In this document: positions 24,661 to 33,902 of the stretch, one piece after another
How positions within the stretch are numbered: the first letter of the stretch is position 1
How the letters are laid out: each line of letters opens with the position of its first letter
The notes under the pieces: model-generated
The model's database searches: none
The model's input: the letters and a program-made list of their open reading frames with translations, nothing else
What the model was told of the DNA's origin: nothing
Translations under genes and position numbers: made by a program
Source of the DNA: Ideonella sp.
Lineage (GTDB): Bacteria > Pseudomonadota > Gammaproteobacteria > Burkholderiales > Burkholderiaceae_C
NCBI GenBank assembly: GCA_016721465.1
Contig: JADKIA010000004.1
Span: forward strand, 248,001 to 312,000
Length of the DNA: 64,000 nt
Direction: 5' to 3'

Positions 24661-25125
24661 TCACATGCGCACGAGTTGCCCGCCCTCAATGCGCACGCGG
24701 TCCCCAATGCGCATGTTGCCGGCATGGGTGAATTCGAAACTGCGCTGGGCACCGCTGTCGGTCTGAACCACCACCCTTACGCCTTCGCGCAGGCCTTGGT
24801 TCTGGCGCTCCACCTCATTGCCGATCAGGACGCCCGCAACAGCCCCCAGAAAGGTGCCAAGAGCGCGGCCTTCACCACTGCCACCGAATTGGCGACCAAC
24901 AACGGCTCCCGTCACGCCACCGGCCACCGCCCCACCGCCTGAAGTCTGCCGCTGGGCCATCAAGGGCTCAATGCTGGCCACCACGCCATACTCCACCTGC
25001 GCAACCGCGCCGGGAGCCGCGGGATACCCTGGGGAGCGTGCCTGCATTGGCGGGCGCACAACGCAAGCGCCCAATGAAGCGGTGATGGCGACGACCAACA
25101 CGGCGCGAACTGCGATCGACTTCAT
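24661..25125 (-). CDS. glycine-zipper 2TM outer-membrane lipoprotein (SlyB/17-kDa-antigen-like)
   Basis: A 154-residue lipoprotein. The signal peptide ends in the lipobox LGAC (Cys21). A glycine-zipper segment spans about residues 64-106 (GGGAVAGGVTGAVVGRQFGG, then GRALGTFLGAVAGVLIGNEVER), typical of SlyB and Rickettsia 17-kDa antigen proteins. The C-terminal domain (VRVVVQTDSGAQRSFEFTHAG, ending GDRVRIEGGQLVRM) is the usual small beta domain. The start at 25125 is fixed by the signal peptide; the open frame continues upstream into the remains of another gene. Such proteins help maintain envelope integrity; the exact role is unknown. Confidence 0.9.
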   Translation of the reverse strand: MKSIAVRAVLVVAITASLGACVVRPPMQARSPGYPAAPGAVAQVEYGVVASIEPLMAQRQTSGGGAVAGGVTGAVVGRQFGGSGEGRALGTFLGAVAGVLIGNEVERQNQGLREGVRVVVQTDSGAQRSFEFTHAGNMRIGDRVRIEGGQLVRM

Positions 25126-25263
25126 GGTGCATCCTTCAACAATGACCCTGATCTCGGCAGAGCCTGTCCATTCAACGCCTGAACAGCGGCAGCGGTTGAT
25201 CCGGGCGACGCCAGCTTCACCTTGATTTACACAAGTGGCAAGGCTTCGATGGTTGCGCGGGTT

Positions 25264-25443
25264 GTCCGTCATCCATTGACCGAAGCTGAAGCGGTCCAAT
25301 GGATTCAGGATCAGACCCTTCGGCCCGCCGGCCGCCGCCGGAATGACCCGCACATCGGCCGGTTTCAATCCTCGGCCGCGCAACTGAGCCAGGGCGCGGG
25401 GCCCGGCGAAGACCTGCAGGGCTTTCACGGCGCCCATTGCCAC
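25264..25443 (-). pseudogene. N-terminal remnant of a patatin-like phospholipase
   Basis: About 60 residues from the ATG at 25443 look like the start of the Burkholderiales patatin-like phospholipase family: KALQVFAGPRALAQLRGRGL, then DVRVIPAAAGGPKGLILNPLDRFSFGQW. AAGGPKGL matches the glycine-rich oxyanion-hole motif. After WMTD the similarity stops; the expected nucleophile motif GxSxG never appears, and the frame simply continues into the lipoprotein. It begins ten bases after the TonB-receptor stop. I read it as a 3'-deleted gene. The family assignment is from memory of the motif. Confidence 0.6.
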
Positions 25444-25453
25444 CCGAGCATGA

Positions 25454-27643
25454 TCAGAACTTGACCGTCAGGCCTGCACTGACGTTGGCCAGATTGCCAC
25501 GCCGAGCGACGGTGCTTTGCAGGTCGCCGCCCGCGCCCATCACCAGCGTGCGGTTGTAGCCATCCAGCGGCGAGATGTTGTTCACACCCAGGCGAAGGCT
25601 GGTCAGCTTGTCGAAAGCCCACAGCGCATAGGCGTCCAGGTTGCGCGCCCTGCCCTGCTCATACATCTGCGCGGTGGTCTGCTGCACCGCGTAGGCCGGC
25701 GTGTAGGCCAGACTGACGCCGTAGGTCAGCGGCATGCCCTTGACAACATGATCGAAGCCCATCGTCAGCGACCAGGGCTGCTGCTGTTCCAGCCGATTGT
25801 CCGGGCCAGGAATGCCATCGACCGACGATCGGTAGGCGCTCAACGAGGCTCGTACGCTCAGCGCCATCGCAGCCTCGAACACCGAGGGCATCAACTCGCC
25901 AGCGCGTCCCTTGATCTCGATCTCCACGCCCGTACTGCGCGCCCGCGCAAGGTTCACTGGCTGAGAGACCCAACGAGGCACCGCCGCCCAAGGCACGTTC
26001 TGCAGCGACACCACGTTGCGCATCAGTCCGTCGATGCGTCGATGAAACAGGCCCAGGCTCATCAGGCCTCCGCCGGAAAAATACTTCTCGAAAGCCACGT
26101 CCAGACCGGTGGCCAGTTCGGGCCGCAGGGCCGGGTTGCCCAAGCGGTCGGGGCTGATCTCGGGGTTTGCCGTGCTGGCCGGATAGCTCGCATTGATGCT
26201 GGGTCGCGCCAGCAGCGCACTGGCTTCAGGAGCCTTGTAGCTGCGGGTCAGGCTGGCACGGATCAGGTCACGCCCCTTGGGGTCGAGCTTGTAGTTCAAG
26301 TGCCAAAGTGGTGTGACCACCGTGCTGCTGTTGCTCAAGGCCTCGCCGGTGCCCGCGCTGGCAGTGCCGATGCGCTCGCCACGCAAACCAATGTAGGTGG
26401 ACCACTGCGGCGCAATCTCCCACTCGTCCTGGATGTAGAGCGCCTCCCGGCCGATGTCGGCCTTGAACGGCTCGCCATCCAGGCCAAGCAGCTGCGACGC
26501 GCCATTCTCGATCACGCTGCGCACCTCGCTGCGGTGGCGACGCTCCAGATCCCAGCCCAGCGCCAGGCTGTGCCGATCCCACAAGGGTCGCGAATACTTG
26601 CCAGACGAAGTCCAGTTGTGCTCGCGGTTGTCCCCCGTGGAAATGCGGGAGAGCGTGTGGCTGCCCCGCCCGTCGGTGCCATCCACGTCGGTGCGGTACC
26701 AACTGCGCGTGGCCTGGGCGCCCAACTTGACGTCGACCCGGGCGCCGTCGGCCCAGCGCCGAACCAATTGCACATTGGTGCGCAACATCTGCCACTGTCC
26801 ACCATTGGTCCACTGGTCGTCCACGCTGATCGGAGCGAGGCCTTCCAGCACATCGACCCGGTTCCGACCGGCGTTGTGAAAATTGTGATTCTGTGCAAAG
26901 GTCTGCCAGTTCAGGCTGTCGGTGTCGCTGAGCTTCCAGCTCAGGCGCGGAGAAAAATTCAACCCGTTGCCCCACGAGCGCGTCTCGTTTTCGCTGAAGA
27001 CATGCAGCGGCTGGCTGGCGACATCGCGGCTGACACGCTCCTCGGTCGACGGGAAGCCGCTGCGCCATTGATAGCCCGAGATCGGCAACGACAGGCTGAG
27101 GTCACCCATGCGGTCGCCGTAGCTTGCATTGATCCAGGGCGTCAACCGAGTCTTGAGGAAGCTGACGCCCAGCTTCACCTCACGCTGCCGCTGGCGCGGC
27201 GCTTCGCGCAAGATGATGTTGATCGTGCCCGCCACGGCCTGAGCGCTGTGCTCGGCCGTCGGGCCTTTGGTGACCTCGATGCGCTCCACCTGCGATGGCG
27301 ACAAGTTGTCGAGCGAAAAACCAGGCGGTGCGGGCTCGCCGTTCACCAGGATCAGCGTGTATCCAGCACCCAGGCCGCGCAGGCGAGGATTGCCTCCACT
27401 CACGTTCACGCCCGGCAGTCGCTTGAGCACGTCGCTCAGATTGGTGTCGCCGTATTTGTCGATCTCTTCGCGGCCATAGATCGTCTTGGCCACGGGCTCA
27501 CGCCGACGCTGCTCCGTGTCATCCGGCTTGTCGGCTGTGACTTCCACTTGCTGGGCCGGCGCTGTGGCCTGTGCCATGGCCACGGAAGCGCCCAGTGGGG
27601 CAGCCAGCCCAACCCACAGGGCCGCCCAACGGCGAGCGGTCAT
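25454..27643 (-). CDS. TonB-dependent outer-membrane receptor
   Basis: A 729-residue receptor importing an unknown ligand, possibly a siderophore or cofactor, using TonB energy. The signal peptide ends near AMA|Q (residue 24). The plug domain spans about residues 40-150 (KTIYGREEIDKYGDTNLSDVLKRLPGV, ILVNGEPAPPGFSLDNL, IEVTKGPTAEHSAQAVAGTINIIL). The remainder is a 22-strand-type beta barrel ending in Phe (VSAGLTVKF). The start overlaps the tex stop by four bases (ATGA), so it is translated with tex. No iron-uptake regulator, TonB or periplasmic transporter lies next to it, so the ligand cannot be guessed. Confidence 0.95.
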   Translation of the reverse strand: MTARRWAALWVGLAAPLGASVAMAQATAPAQQVEVTADKPDDTEQRRREPVAKTIYGREEIDKYGDTNLSDVLKRLPGVNVSGGNPRLRGLGAGYTLILVNGEPAPPGFSLDNLSPSQVERIEVTKGPTAEHSAQAVAGTINIILREAPRQRQREVKLGVSFLKTRLTPWINASYGDRMGDLSLSLPISGYQWRSGFPSTEERVSRDVASQPLHVFSENETRSWGNGLNFSPRLSWKLSDTDSLNWQTFAQNHNFHNAGRNRVDVLEGLAPISVDDQWTNGGQWQMLRTNVQLVRRWADGARVDVKLGAQATRSWYRTDVDGTDGRGSHTLSRISTGDNREHNWTSSGKYSRPLWDRHSLALGWDLERRHRSEVRSVIENGASQLLGLDGEPFKADIGREALYIQDEWEIAPQWSTYIGLRGERIGTASAGTGEALSNSSTVVTPLWHLNYKLDPKGRDLIRASLTRSYKAPEASALLARPSINASYPASTANPEISPDRLGNPALRPELATGLDVAFEKYFSGGGLMSLGLFHRRIDGLMRNVVSLQNVPWAAVPRWVSQPVNLARARSTGVEIEIKGRAGELMPSVFEAAMALSVRASLSAYRSSVDGIPGPDNRLEQQQPWSLTMGFDHVVKGMPLTYGVSLAYTPAYAVQQTTAQMYEQGRARNLDAYALWAFDKLTSLRLGVNNISPLDGYNRTLVMGAGGDLQSTVARRGNLANVSAGLTVKF

Positions 27644-30006
27644 CGTCGTCCCTGCAATTTGGCGAACGCAGCCGCCATGGCACTACTGCCCGCAGCCTGT
27701 TGAAGCGGCGAGGCCTTGCCATGGCGCTGATCGCGTGCCGCCGCCTTGAACGCGTTGTCGCCACGGGCGTTCGATTCACCAGATCGGCCGGCTGGCGCAT
27801 CGAGCTTCATCGTCAACGAGATGCGCTTGCGGGCCAGATCGACCTCCAGCACCTTGACCTTGACGATGTCACCGGTCTTGACCACCTCGCGTGCGTCGTT
27901 GACGAACTTGTGGGTGAGCTGACTCACGTGCACCAGGCCGTCCTGGTGCACCCCCAGATCGATGAAGGCGCCGAACTGCGCAACGTTGCTGACCGTGCCT
28001 TCCAGCACCATGCCGGGCTGCAGGTCCTTCAGGTCATTCACGCCATCGGCCAGGCGCGCGACGCGGAAGTCCGGGCGTGGGTCTCGCCCGGGCTTTTCCA
28101 GTTCTGCAAAGATGTCCCTCACCGTGATGGCGCCGAACTTGTCGTCGGCAAAGGCTTCTGGCCTGAGTGCTCGAATGACGTCGCTGCGGCCGATCACCTC
28201 GGCCACCGGACGGCCAAGGTGATCGGCCACTCGCTGCACCACGGCGTAGGTCTCCGGGTGCACGCCCGAGAAATCGAGCGGGTTGTCGCCATCACGGATG
28301 CGCAGAAAGCCTGCAGCCTGCTCGAAGGTCTTCGGCCCCAGGCCCGTCACGTCGAGCAGTTGTTTGCGGTTGCGAAAGGCGCCATTGGCATCGCGCCAGC
28401 GCACGATGCTAGAGGCCACCGCAGGCGACAGCCCCGCCACCCGCGACAGCAGTGGTGCTGACGCCGTGTTCAGATCGACACCCACCTTGTTCACGCAATC
28501 CTCCACCACCGCGTCCAGCGTGCGCGCGAGTTCGCTCTGGTTCACGTCGTGCTGATACTGGCCCACGCCGATGCTCTTGGGATCGACCTTCACCAACTCG
28601 GCCAATGGGTCCTGGAGACGGCGCGCGATGGACACGGCGCCGCGCAGGCTCACGTCCAGCTCGGGCAGTTCCTTGCTCGCAAACTCGCTGGCCGAATACA
28701 CCGAGGCACCGGCTTCGCTGACCACGACCTTGTCCACATGGAAGTCGGGGGCGACGGCGTTGAGGCGCTTGATCAGGTCAGCCGCCAACTTGTCGGTCTC
28801 GCGGCTGGCGGTGCCGTTGCCGATCGCCATGAGGTTCACCCCGTGCGTGGCGCACAGCTTGCCCAAGGTGTGCAGCGAGCCCTCCCAATCGTTGCGTGGC
28901 TCATGCGGGTAGACCGTCGACGTGCCCAGCACCTTGCCCGTGTCGGACACAATGGCCACCTTCACGCCGGTTCGGATGCCCGGGTCCAGGCCCATCACCA
29001 CGCGCTTGCCAGCAGGTGCGGCCAGCAACAGATCACGCAGGTTCTCCGCGAATACCTTGATGGCGGTGGCCTCGGCAGACTCGCGAAGCCGCGCAAACAG
29101 ATCGCGCTCCAGGCTGAGCGAGAGCTTGACCTTCCAGGTCCAGGCCACGGTCTTGCGAATCAGGTCATCGGCCGCGCGCTTGGCATGGCTCCAACCCAGG
29201 TGGCGCGCGATGCGGCCCTCGGCCAAGCTCGGTCCGGGCTTGGTGCCTGGCGCCACCGCCGCCGGATGCAACTCCTCTTCCAGCAGGAGCTTGGCATCGA
29301 GAACCTCAAGCGAACGGCCCCGAAACACCGCCAGAGCGCGGTGCGAGGGCACTTTGTTGATGGGTTCGTCGTAGTCGAAATAGTCGCGGAACTTGGCGTT
29401 GTCCGCGTGGTCCGGGTCCTTGCCGTCAGCGATCTTGCTTCGGAACAGGCCCGCCTGCCACAGCCATTCGCGCAAGGTGCCCACCAGCGTGGCGTCCTCG
29501 GCCCAGCGCTCGGACAACAGGTCACGCACACCGTCCACCACTGCAAACGCATCGGCAAAGCCGGCATCGGCGTTGACGAAGGCCTTCGCTTCGCTCAGCG
29601 GATCGAGTGTGGGATCGGCAAACAGCTTGTCGGCCAGAGGCTCCAGACCGGCCTCGCGGGCGATCAAGCCCTTGGTGCGGCGCTTCTGCTTGAACGGCAG
29701 ATAAAGGTCCTCCAGCTCCTGCTTGGTCGGCGCCGCCTCGATCGCGGCGCGCAGCCCGGGCGTCAGCTTGCCCTGCTCTTCAACGCTCCGCAGCACGGCC
29801 ACGCGGCGATCCTCGAGCTCGCGCAAATAGCCCAGCCGGGCTTCCAATTCACGGAGCTGGATGTCGTCCAGGTTCTCCGTGGCTTCCTTGCGATAGCGTG
29901 CGATGAAGGGAACGGTGGCGCCACCATCGAGGAGTTCAACTGCGGCATTCACCTGGCGTGGTGCAACCTTCAGTTCGGCTGCGATTTGCAGGAGGATCTT
30001 GTCCAA
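27640..30006 (-). CDS. tex: Tex family RNA-binding transcriptional accessory protein
   Basis: Tex binds nucleic acids and affects transcription of toxin and other genes in several bacteria. It has 788 residues: the helical N-terminal Tex domain (1-190, DKILLQIAAELKVAPRQVNAAVELL), a YqgF/RNase H-like domain near 330 (VMGLDPGIRTGVKVAIVSDTG), tandem helix-hairpin-helix motifs near 500-560 (VGVDLNTASAPLLSRVAGLS), and an S1 RNA-binding domain near 655-725 (GMVLEGTVSNVAQFGAFIDLG). The tail is basic and Ala/Gln-rich. It overlaps the TonB receptor downstream by four bases and is divergent from the HDOD gene. Confidence 0.97.
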   Translation of the reverse strand: MDKILLQIAAELKVAPRQVNAAVELLDGGATVPFIARYRKEATENLDDIQLRELEARLGYLRELEDRRVAVLRSVEEQGKLTPGLRAAIEAAPTKQELEDLYLPFKQKRRTKGLIAREAGLEPLADKLFADPTLDPLSEAKAFVNADAGFADAFAVVDGVRDLLSERWAEDATLVGTLREWLWQAGLFRSKIADGKDPDHADNAKFRDYFDYDEPINKVPSHRALAVFRGRSLEVLDAKLLLEEELHPAAVAPGTKPGPSLAEGRIARHLGWSHAKRAADDLIRKTVAWTWKVKLSLSLERDLFARLRESAEATAIKVFAENLRDLLLAAPAGKRVVMGLDPGIRTGVKVAIVSDTGKVLGTSTVYPHEPRNDWEGSLHTLGKLCATHGVNLMAIGNGTASRETDKLAADLIKRLNAVAPDFHVDKVVVSEAGASVYSASEFASKELPELDVSLRGAVSIARRLQDPLAELVKVDPKSIGVGQYQHDVNQSELARTLDAVVEDCVNKVGVDLNTASAPLLSRVAGLSPAVASSIVRWRDANGAFRNRKQLLDVTGLGPKTFEQAAGFLRIRDGDNPLDFSGVHPETYAVVQRVADHLGRPVAEVIGRSDVIRALRPEAFADDKFGAITVRDIFAELEKPGRDPRPDFRVARLADGVNDLKDLQPGMVLEGTVSNVAQFGAFIDLGVHQDGLVHVSQLTHKFVNDAREVVKTGDIVKVKVLEVDLARKRISLTMKLDAPAGRSGESNARGDNAFKAAARDQRHGKASPLQQAAGSSAMAAAFAKLQGRR

Positions 30007-30176
30007 GGCGAAGGGCGGCAGCAGGTGCCGTCGTCACGAAAGCGCGCGAGTTTGCCACAGGGGCCACGTCGACCCGTGGTGCGCGAGCGGATGCCTGCTC
30101 AAGACCAGCCCGGTCGTGCCGACATCCAGACATTGAGAGCGCCGTGCTCTCCTGTCGTTCACTGGAGTCCTCAACC

Positions 30177-31454
30177 ATGCTGTGGTCCCTGATTGGGCGT
30201 TTGTTCGGCCGAAAGCCCGCCGCTCCCATCCCGCCACCGTCCAAGGCGGCGGCACGAACGACCATGTTTGCGCCCACGGGGCATGGCCCCACCACGCTGA
30301 TGGCGGGAGGCCCGGTCAACCTCACCGTGGTGGGTGCCCGACGCCCCTTGGTCAATGTGGACGGGCAGATCTCGGGCTTCGAGTTCAATGTGACCGACAC
30401 GTTGCGACAGCGCATGAACGGCCACGCCGATACCGCACTGCTGCGCGCCCACCTCAACGCCTTGTTCGGATCCATGCGCCAGTGCGTGCAGAACGGCCAC
30501 TTCGCCTTCACCGAGCTGCCGGCCGTCTGGCTGCCGGAGAACCCGGCCGAAGCGGCGCAGGGACACCAGATCGCCCTGCGCGGGCTGGCCGAGGTGCCGG
30601 ATCCCGCTCGGTTGGACAAGACCCTGGCGGCTTGGCGACGCGCTGGCGCCGTGATCGGTTGGCGCGCCAACGAGAAGGCAGTTCCGGGGCAGCGCCCGGA
30701 CTTCGTCGTCAGCGACACCGCGCTGCCGCCATCGGCACCCCGGTGGGTAGCCCCCTACCTGGCCGACGTCGACGCGCTGGAGTCGGCGTTGCGCTGCGGG
30801 GCCGGTTGGGCCGGCAGCGCCGTGATGATCGGCTCCGAGCCGCGCGAGGCCAAGGCCTTGCCACCGGCTGCGCGGCACCTGATGCGCCTGCTGAATCAAT
30901 TGATCCGCGACGAAGACACTGGCGCCGTCGTCACCGAGATCAAGGGCGATGCCGCGCTCAGCGTGCGCTTGCTGCAGCACCTGAACAGCGCCGGCATGAC
31001 CCGTGGCACCACCTTGGACTCGATCGAACAGGCGGTGGCCGTGCTGGGCCGCGATGCGCTGTACCACTGGGTGTCCGGCCTGTTGGTGCGCATGGGTCCG
31101 CCCCGGCCGGCCGCGGCCACTTTGCAGGCCCGTGCGCTGTGGCGAGCGCGCATGCTGGAAATGATGGGCCGGGTCGCCAAGGAGCCCCAACCCGGCACGC
31201 TGTACCTGATGGGCCTGACCTCCGTGTTGCCGATGCTGTTGCAGATCACCATGGCCGAGGCCCTGGACTCGATGCAACTGCCCGCATTGGCCTCTCAGGC
31301 CCTGGAGGACCGCGCCGGACCCTGGGCAGGCTACCTCAGCCTGGTGGAGGCGCTGGAAAAACCCGACATGGCCGCTGCTCAGGCCTTGGCCGAGCCGCTG
31401 GGCGGCCTGGACTCGATGATGAGCATGTCGGCAAGTGCCTGGAAAGCCAGCTGA
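30177..31454 (+). CDS. HDOD domain protein with degenerate EAL-like N-terminus
   Basis: The protein has 425 residues; the ATG at 30177 has GGAG ten bases upstream. The C-terminal half is an HDOD domain (about 230-400: LPPAARHLMRLLNQLIRDEDTGAVV, DAALSVRLLQHLNSAGM, IEQAVAVLGRDALYHWVSGLLV), a signalling domain related to HD phosphohydrolases but lacking catalytic His-Asp. The N-terminal part starts like an EAL fold (RRPLVNVDGQISGFEFNV), but EAL catalytic residues are missing, so it should not cleave cyclic di-GMP. Proteins with this layout (YuxH-like) act in signalling. It ends six bases from the convergent SDR gene. Confidence 0.87.
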   Translation: MLWSLIGRLFGRKPAAPIPPPSKAAARTTMFAPTGHGPTTLMAGGPVNLTVVGARRPLVNVDGQISGFEFNVTDTLRQRMNGHADTALLRAHLNALFGSMRQCVQNGHFAFTELPAVWLPENPAEAAQGHQIALRGLAEVPDPARLDKTLAAWRRAGAVIGWRANEKAVPGQRPDFVVSDTALPPSAPRWVAPYLADVDALESALRCGAGWAGSAVMIGSEPREAKALPPAARHLMRLLNQLIRDEDTGAVVTEIKGDAALSVRLLQHLNSAGMTRGTTLDSIEQAVAVLGRDALYHWVSGLLVRMGPPRPAAATLQARALWRARMLEMMGRVAKEPQPGTLYLMGLTSVLPMLLQITMAEALDSMQLPALASQALEDRAGPWAGYLSLVEALEKPDMAAAQALAEPLGGLDSMMSMSASAWKAS

Positions 31455-31460
31455 CAACGC

Positions 31461-32366
31461 TCACGTTGCACGCAATGCGGTGCGCAATTGCACCCCCAGC
31501 TCCGGCTTGTCCTTGAACGGATCGGTGGGGTTGCGGCCCTGCATCACGTCTTCCAGACGTGTCTGCACCGAGCTCAGCGCCTTGGGGTGGCTGTAGATGT
31601 AGAAGTGATTCGTGCGCATGGCGTCGAACACTTTCGCCGCCACATCGGCCGCGCTCACCCTGCCGCTGCCCACGGCCTTGTCGCTCATGGCCTGACCGAT
31701 CAACTCGCTGCGCGTGGGCGGCCGGCTGTTCTTCAGCGCGTCCGGCCGGTTGCGGCTGCTCTGGGTGATGCCCGTGGGCACGAAGTACGGGCACAGCACG
31801 TGCGCATGCACCTGGTCGGTGACCAGACCCAGGTCCTGGTACAGGGTCTCGCTCAGGCTCACCACGGCGTGCTTGCTGACGTTGTAGACGCCCATGTTCG
31901 GCGGGTTCAGCAGGCCGGCCATCGAGGCGGTGTTGACGATGTGTCCCTCATAGGCCGGGTCGCCCGCGGCAGCCTCCAGCATCATCGGCGTGAACGCTCG
32001 CACGCCATGAACGACACCCCAGAGGTTCACGCCCAGCACCCACTCCCAGTCCTGGACACTGTTTTCCCAGATCAGTCCGCCGCTGCCCACGCCAGCGTTG
32101 TTGAACACGAAATGGGGCGCGCCAAAGCGGCGCCGCGTGGCTGCCGCCATCGCCTCGACCTGATCGGCCTTGGACACATCCAGTCGGTACGCCAGCACCA
32201 CCGCGCCCAGGGCTTCCACTTCGGTGACCGATGTGGCCAGGGCGTCGGCCTGTACGTCGGCCATCACCACGTTCATGCCCTGCTGTGCGGCGATGCGGGC
32301 ACATTGCAGGCCGAAGCCCGATGCAGCACCGGTGATGACCGCGGTTCGGCCCTTGAAGTCGTTCAT
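31461..32366 (-). CDS. short-chain dehydrogenase/reductase (SDR family)
   Basis: A 301-residue NAD(P)-dependent oxidoreductase. The cofactor motif TGAASGFG lies near residues 11-18, NNAG near 90, and the catalytic Ser-Tyr-Lys in NTASMAGLLNPPNMGVYNVSK. The long C-terminus (SRPPTRSELIGQAMSDKAV) is typical of a Burkholderiales SDR subgroup encoded in fatty-acid and aromatic degradation clusters. The start at 32366 has GGAGAG. It is the last gene of the minus-strand catabolic cluster; the substrate is unknown, probably a hydroxyacyl or alcohol intermediate. Confidence 0.92.
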   Translation of the reverse strand: MNDFKGRTAVITGAASGFGLQCARIAAQQGMNVVMADVQADALATSVTEVEALGAVVLAYRLDVSKADQVEAMAAATRRRFGAPHFVFNNAGVGSGGLIWENSVQDWEWVLGVNLWGVVHGVRAFTPMMLEAAAGDPAYEGHIVNTASMAGLLNPPNMGVYNVSKHAVVSLSETLYQDLGLVTDQVHAHVLCPYFVPTGITQSSRNRPDALKNSRPPTRSELIGQAMSDKAVGSGRVSAADVAAKVFDAMRTNHFYIYSHPKALSSVQTRLEDVMQGRNPTDPFKDKPELGVQLRTALRAT

Positions 32367-32412
32367 CGTGTCTCTCCGTTGAGGTTGTTCACAAGGCCTG
32401 TGCTCGCGCAGG

Positions 32413-32874
32413 TCAGGTCGGGGCTCGCCACATCTGCACATGCGCAATGTCGTCTTCGAGATAGGCCTCGCCCACCGTGGCGAAGCCATGGCGACCATAG
32501 AACCGCTGCAGGTGTGCCTGCGCGCTGATGCGACAGCCCTGCCCCGGCCACGCAACGCTGCAGCGGGCCACGCCCTCGACCAGCAGTTCGTCGGCCAAGC
32601 CGCTGCCGCGCAAGGCCCTGTCGAGCACGACGCGGCCGATGGATGGCTCGTCGTACTTCAAGCCCGGATCCACCACGCGCAGGTAGGCCCGAAGCTCACC
32701 CTCGCCGTCCCGGCCCAGCAAGTGCCAGGAATCACGGTCCAGGCCGTCCGGGTCCAGGTACGGGCCCTGCTCCAGAATGAAGATCCGGGCGCGCAGGGCC
32801 AGCATGTCGTAAACGCCGTCCACACCCAGCTCGGCAAAGCGTTGCCACGTCCAGGTGACTGCCGTTCGAGCCAC
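32413..32874 (-). CDS. GNAT family N-acetyltransferase (ElaA-like)
   Basis: A 153-residue acetyltransferase like ElaA: YDMLALRARIFILEQGPYLDPDGLD near residues 21-45, the acetyl-CoA-binding strand and loop SIGRVVLDRALRGSGLADELL, and RISAQAHLQRFYGRHGFATVGEAYLEDDIAHVQM at the C-terminus. The start is a GTG at 32874 with no good ribosome site, five bases after the oxidoreductase stop (32880), so it is probably translated by re-initiation. The acceptor is unknown, and its place in a lipid-degradation cluster may be incidental. Confidence 0.85.
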   Translation of the reverse strand: MARTAVTWTWQRFAELGVDGVYDMLALRARIFILEQGPYLDPDGLDRDSWHLLGRDGEGELRAYLRVVDPGLKYDEPSIGRVVLDRALRGSGLADELLVEGVARCSVAWPGQGCRISAQAHLQRFYGRHGFATVGEAYLEDDIAHVQMWRAPT

Positions 32875-32879
32875 GGGAT

Positions 32880-33902
32880 TCAGATCAACTTGACCAGTTG
32901 CTTGCCGAAGTTGCGACCTTTGAGCAAGCCCAGGAAGGCCTCTGGCGCCGCCGCCAGGCCCTGCGCCACGGTCTCGCGGTACCTGAGCTTGCCAGTGGCC
33001 ACCAGGCCACCCAGCTCTGCCAGCGCCTGCGGCCACAGGGCCATGTGCTCGCTGACGATGAAGCCTTCGACCTTCATGCGGTTGACCAGGATGAGCTGCG
33101 GCGCGGTCATCGGAATGGGCTCGCCGTTGTAGCCCGCGATCATTCCGCACATGGCGATGCGTGAGAACGCATTGGCGCGCAACATCACGGCGTCGAGGAT
33201 GATGCCACCCACGTTCTCGAAGTAACCATCGATGCCGTTCGGGCAGGCCGCCTTCAATGCCATCGAAAGCGAGCGCACATCGGGGTGCTGCTTGTAGTCG
33301 ATGCAGGCGTCGAAGCCCAGCTCGTCGACGACGTAGCGGCACTTGTCCGGCCCACCGGCCAAACCCACCGCCCGGGCCCCGCGTGCCTTGGCCAGTTGGC
33401 CGACGGCACCGCCCACCGCACCGCTGGCGGCGCTGACCACCACGGTCTCGTCGGCCTTGGGGGCAATGATCTGCGTGAGCCCGTACCAGGCGGTGACGCC
33501 GGGCATGCCCACCGCACCCAGGTAGGCCGGCAGCGGCACGTGCGTGGTGTCCACTTTCTGCAACACGCCGCGCTGGTTTCCGTCGATCACCAGATAGGTC
33601 TGCCAGCCGCCCATCCCGACCACCTTGTCGCCCACCGTGAAACTGGCGTTGCGCGATGCGACCACCTCGCCCACGGTGCCACCACCCATCACCTGGTCCA
33701 GCGGTTGTGGCAGCGCATAGCTCTTGCCGTCGTTCATGCGTCCGCGCATGTAGGGGTCGAGGCTGAGGTAGTGGTTGCGCACCAGCACCTGCCCATCGCC
33801 GAGCTCGGGCACAGGCAGTTCCACCAGGCGGAAGTTGGCGAGGATGGGCTCACCCACAGGGCGCGAGGCCAGGTGGATCTGCGTATTGACGAGCGTGCTC
33901 AT
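32880..33902 (-). CDS. NADP-dependent oxidoreductase, MDR family (PTGR/CurA-like)
   Basis: A 340-residue zinc-independent medium-chain reductase of the leukotriene-B4/curcumin reductase group, which reduces activated alkenes or enones with NADPH. Features are LSLDPYMRGRM near residues 47-57, the dinucleotide motif AASGAVGGAVGQLAK near 160, and FENVGG ... LDAVMLRANAFSRIAMCG. It lacks the zinc ligands of alcohol dehydrogenases. Its ATG overlaps the thioesterase stop by four bases. In context it could saturate 2-enoyl or enone intermediates, but that is inference. Confidence 0.93.
   Translation of the reverse strand: MSTLVNTQIHLASRPVGEPILANFRLVELPVPELGDGQVLVRNHYLSLDPYMRGRMNDGKSYALPQPLDQVMGGGTVGEVVASRNASFTVGDKVVGMGGWQTYLVIDGNQRGVLQKVDTTHVPLPAYLGAVGMPGVTAWYGLTQIIAPKADETVVVSAASGAVGGAVGQLAKARGARAVGLAGGPDKCRYVVDELGFDACIDYKQHPDVRSLSMALKAACPNGIDGYFENVGGIILDAVMLRANAFSRIAMCGMIAGYNGEPIPMTAPQLILVNRMKVEGFIVSEHMALWPQALAELGGLVATGKLRYRETVAQGLAAAPEAFLGLLKGRNFGKQLVKLI

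Noticed and set aside
24467..24664. 65-codon minus-strand frame in the thrS leader
   Set aside because: It is not conserved-looking, ends inside the terminator hairpin, and overlaps the better-supported Thr leader peptide in another frame.
25517..27703. A 728-codon plus-strand frame opposite the TonB receptor
   Set aside because: It is a codon-bias shadow of the receptor gene and is not conserved in composition or motif.
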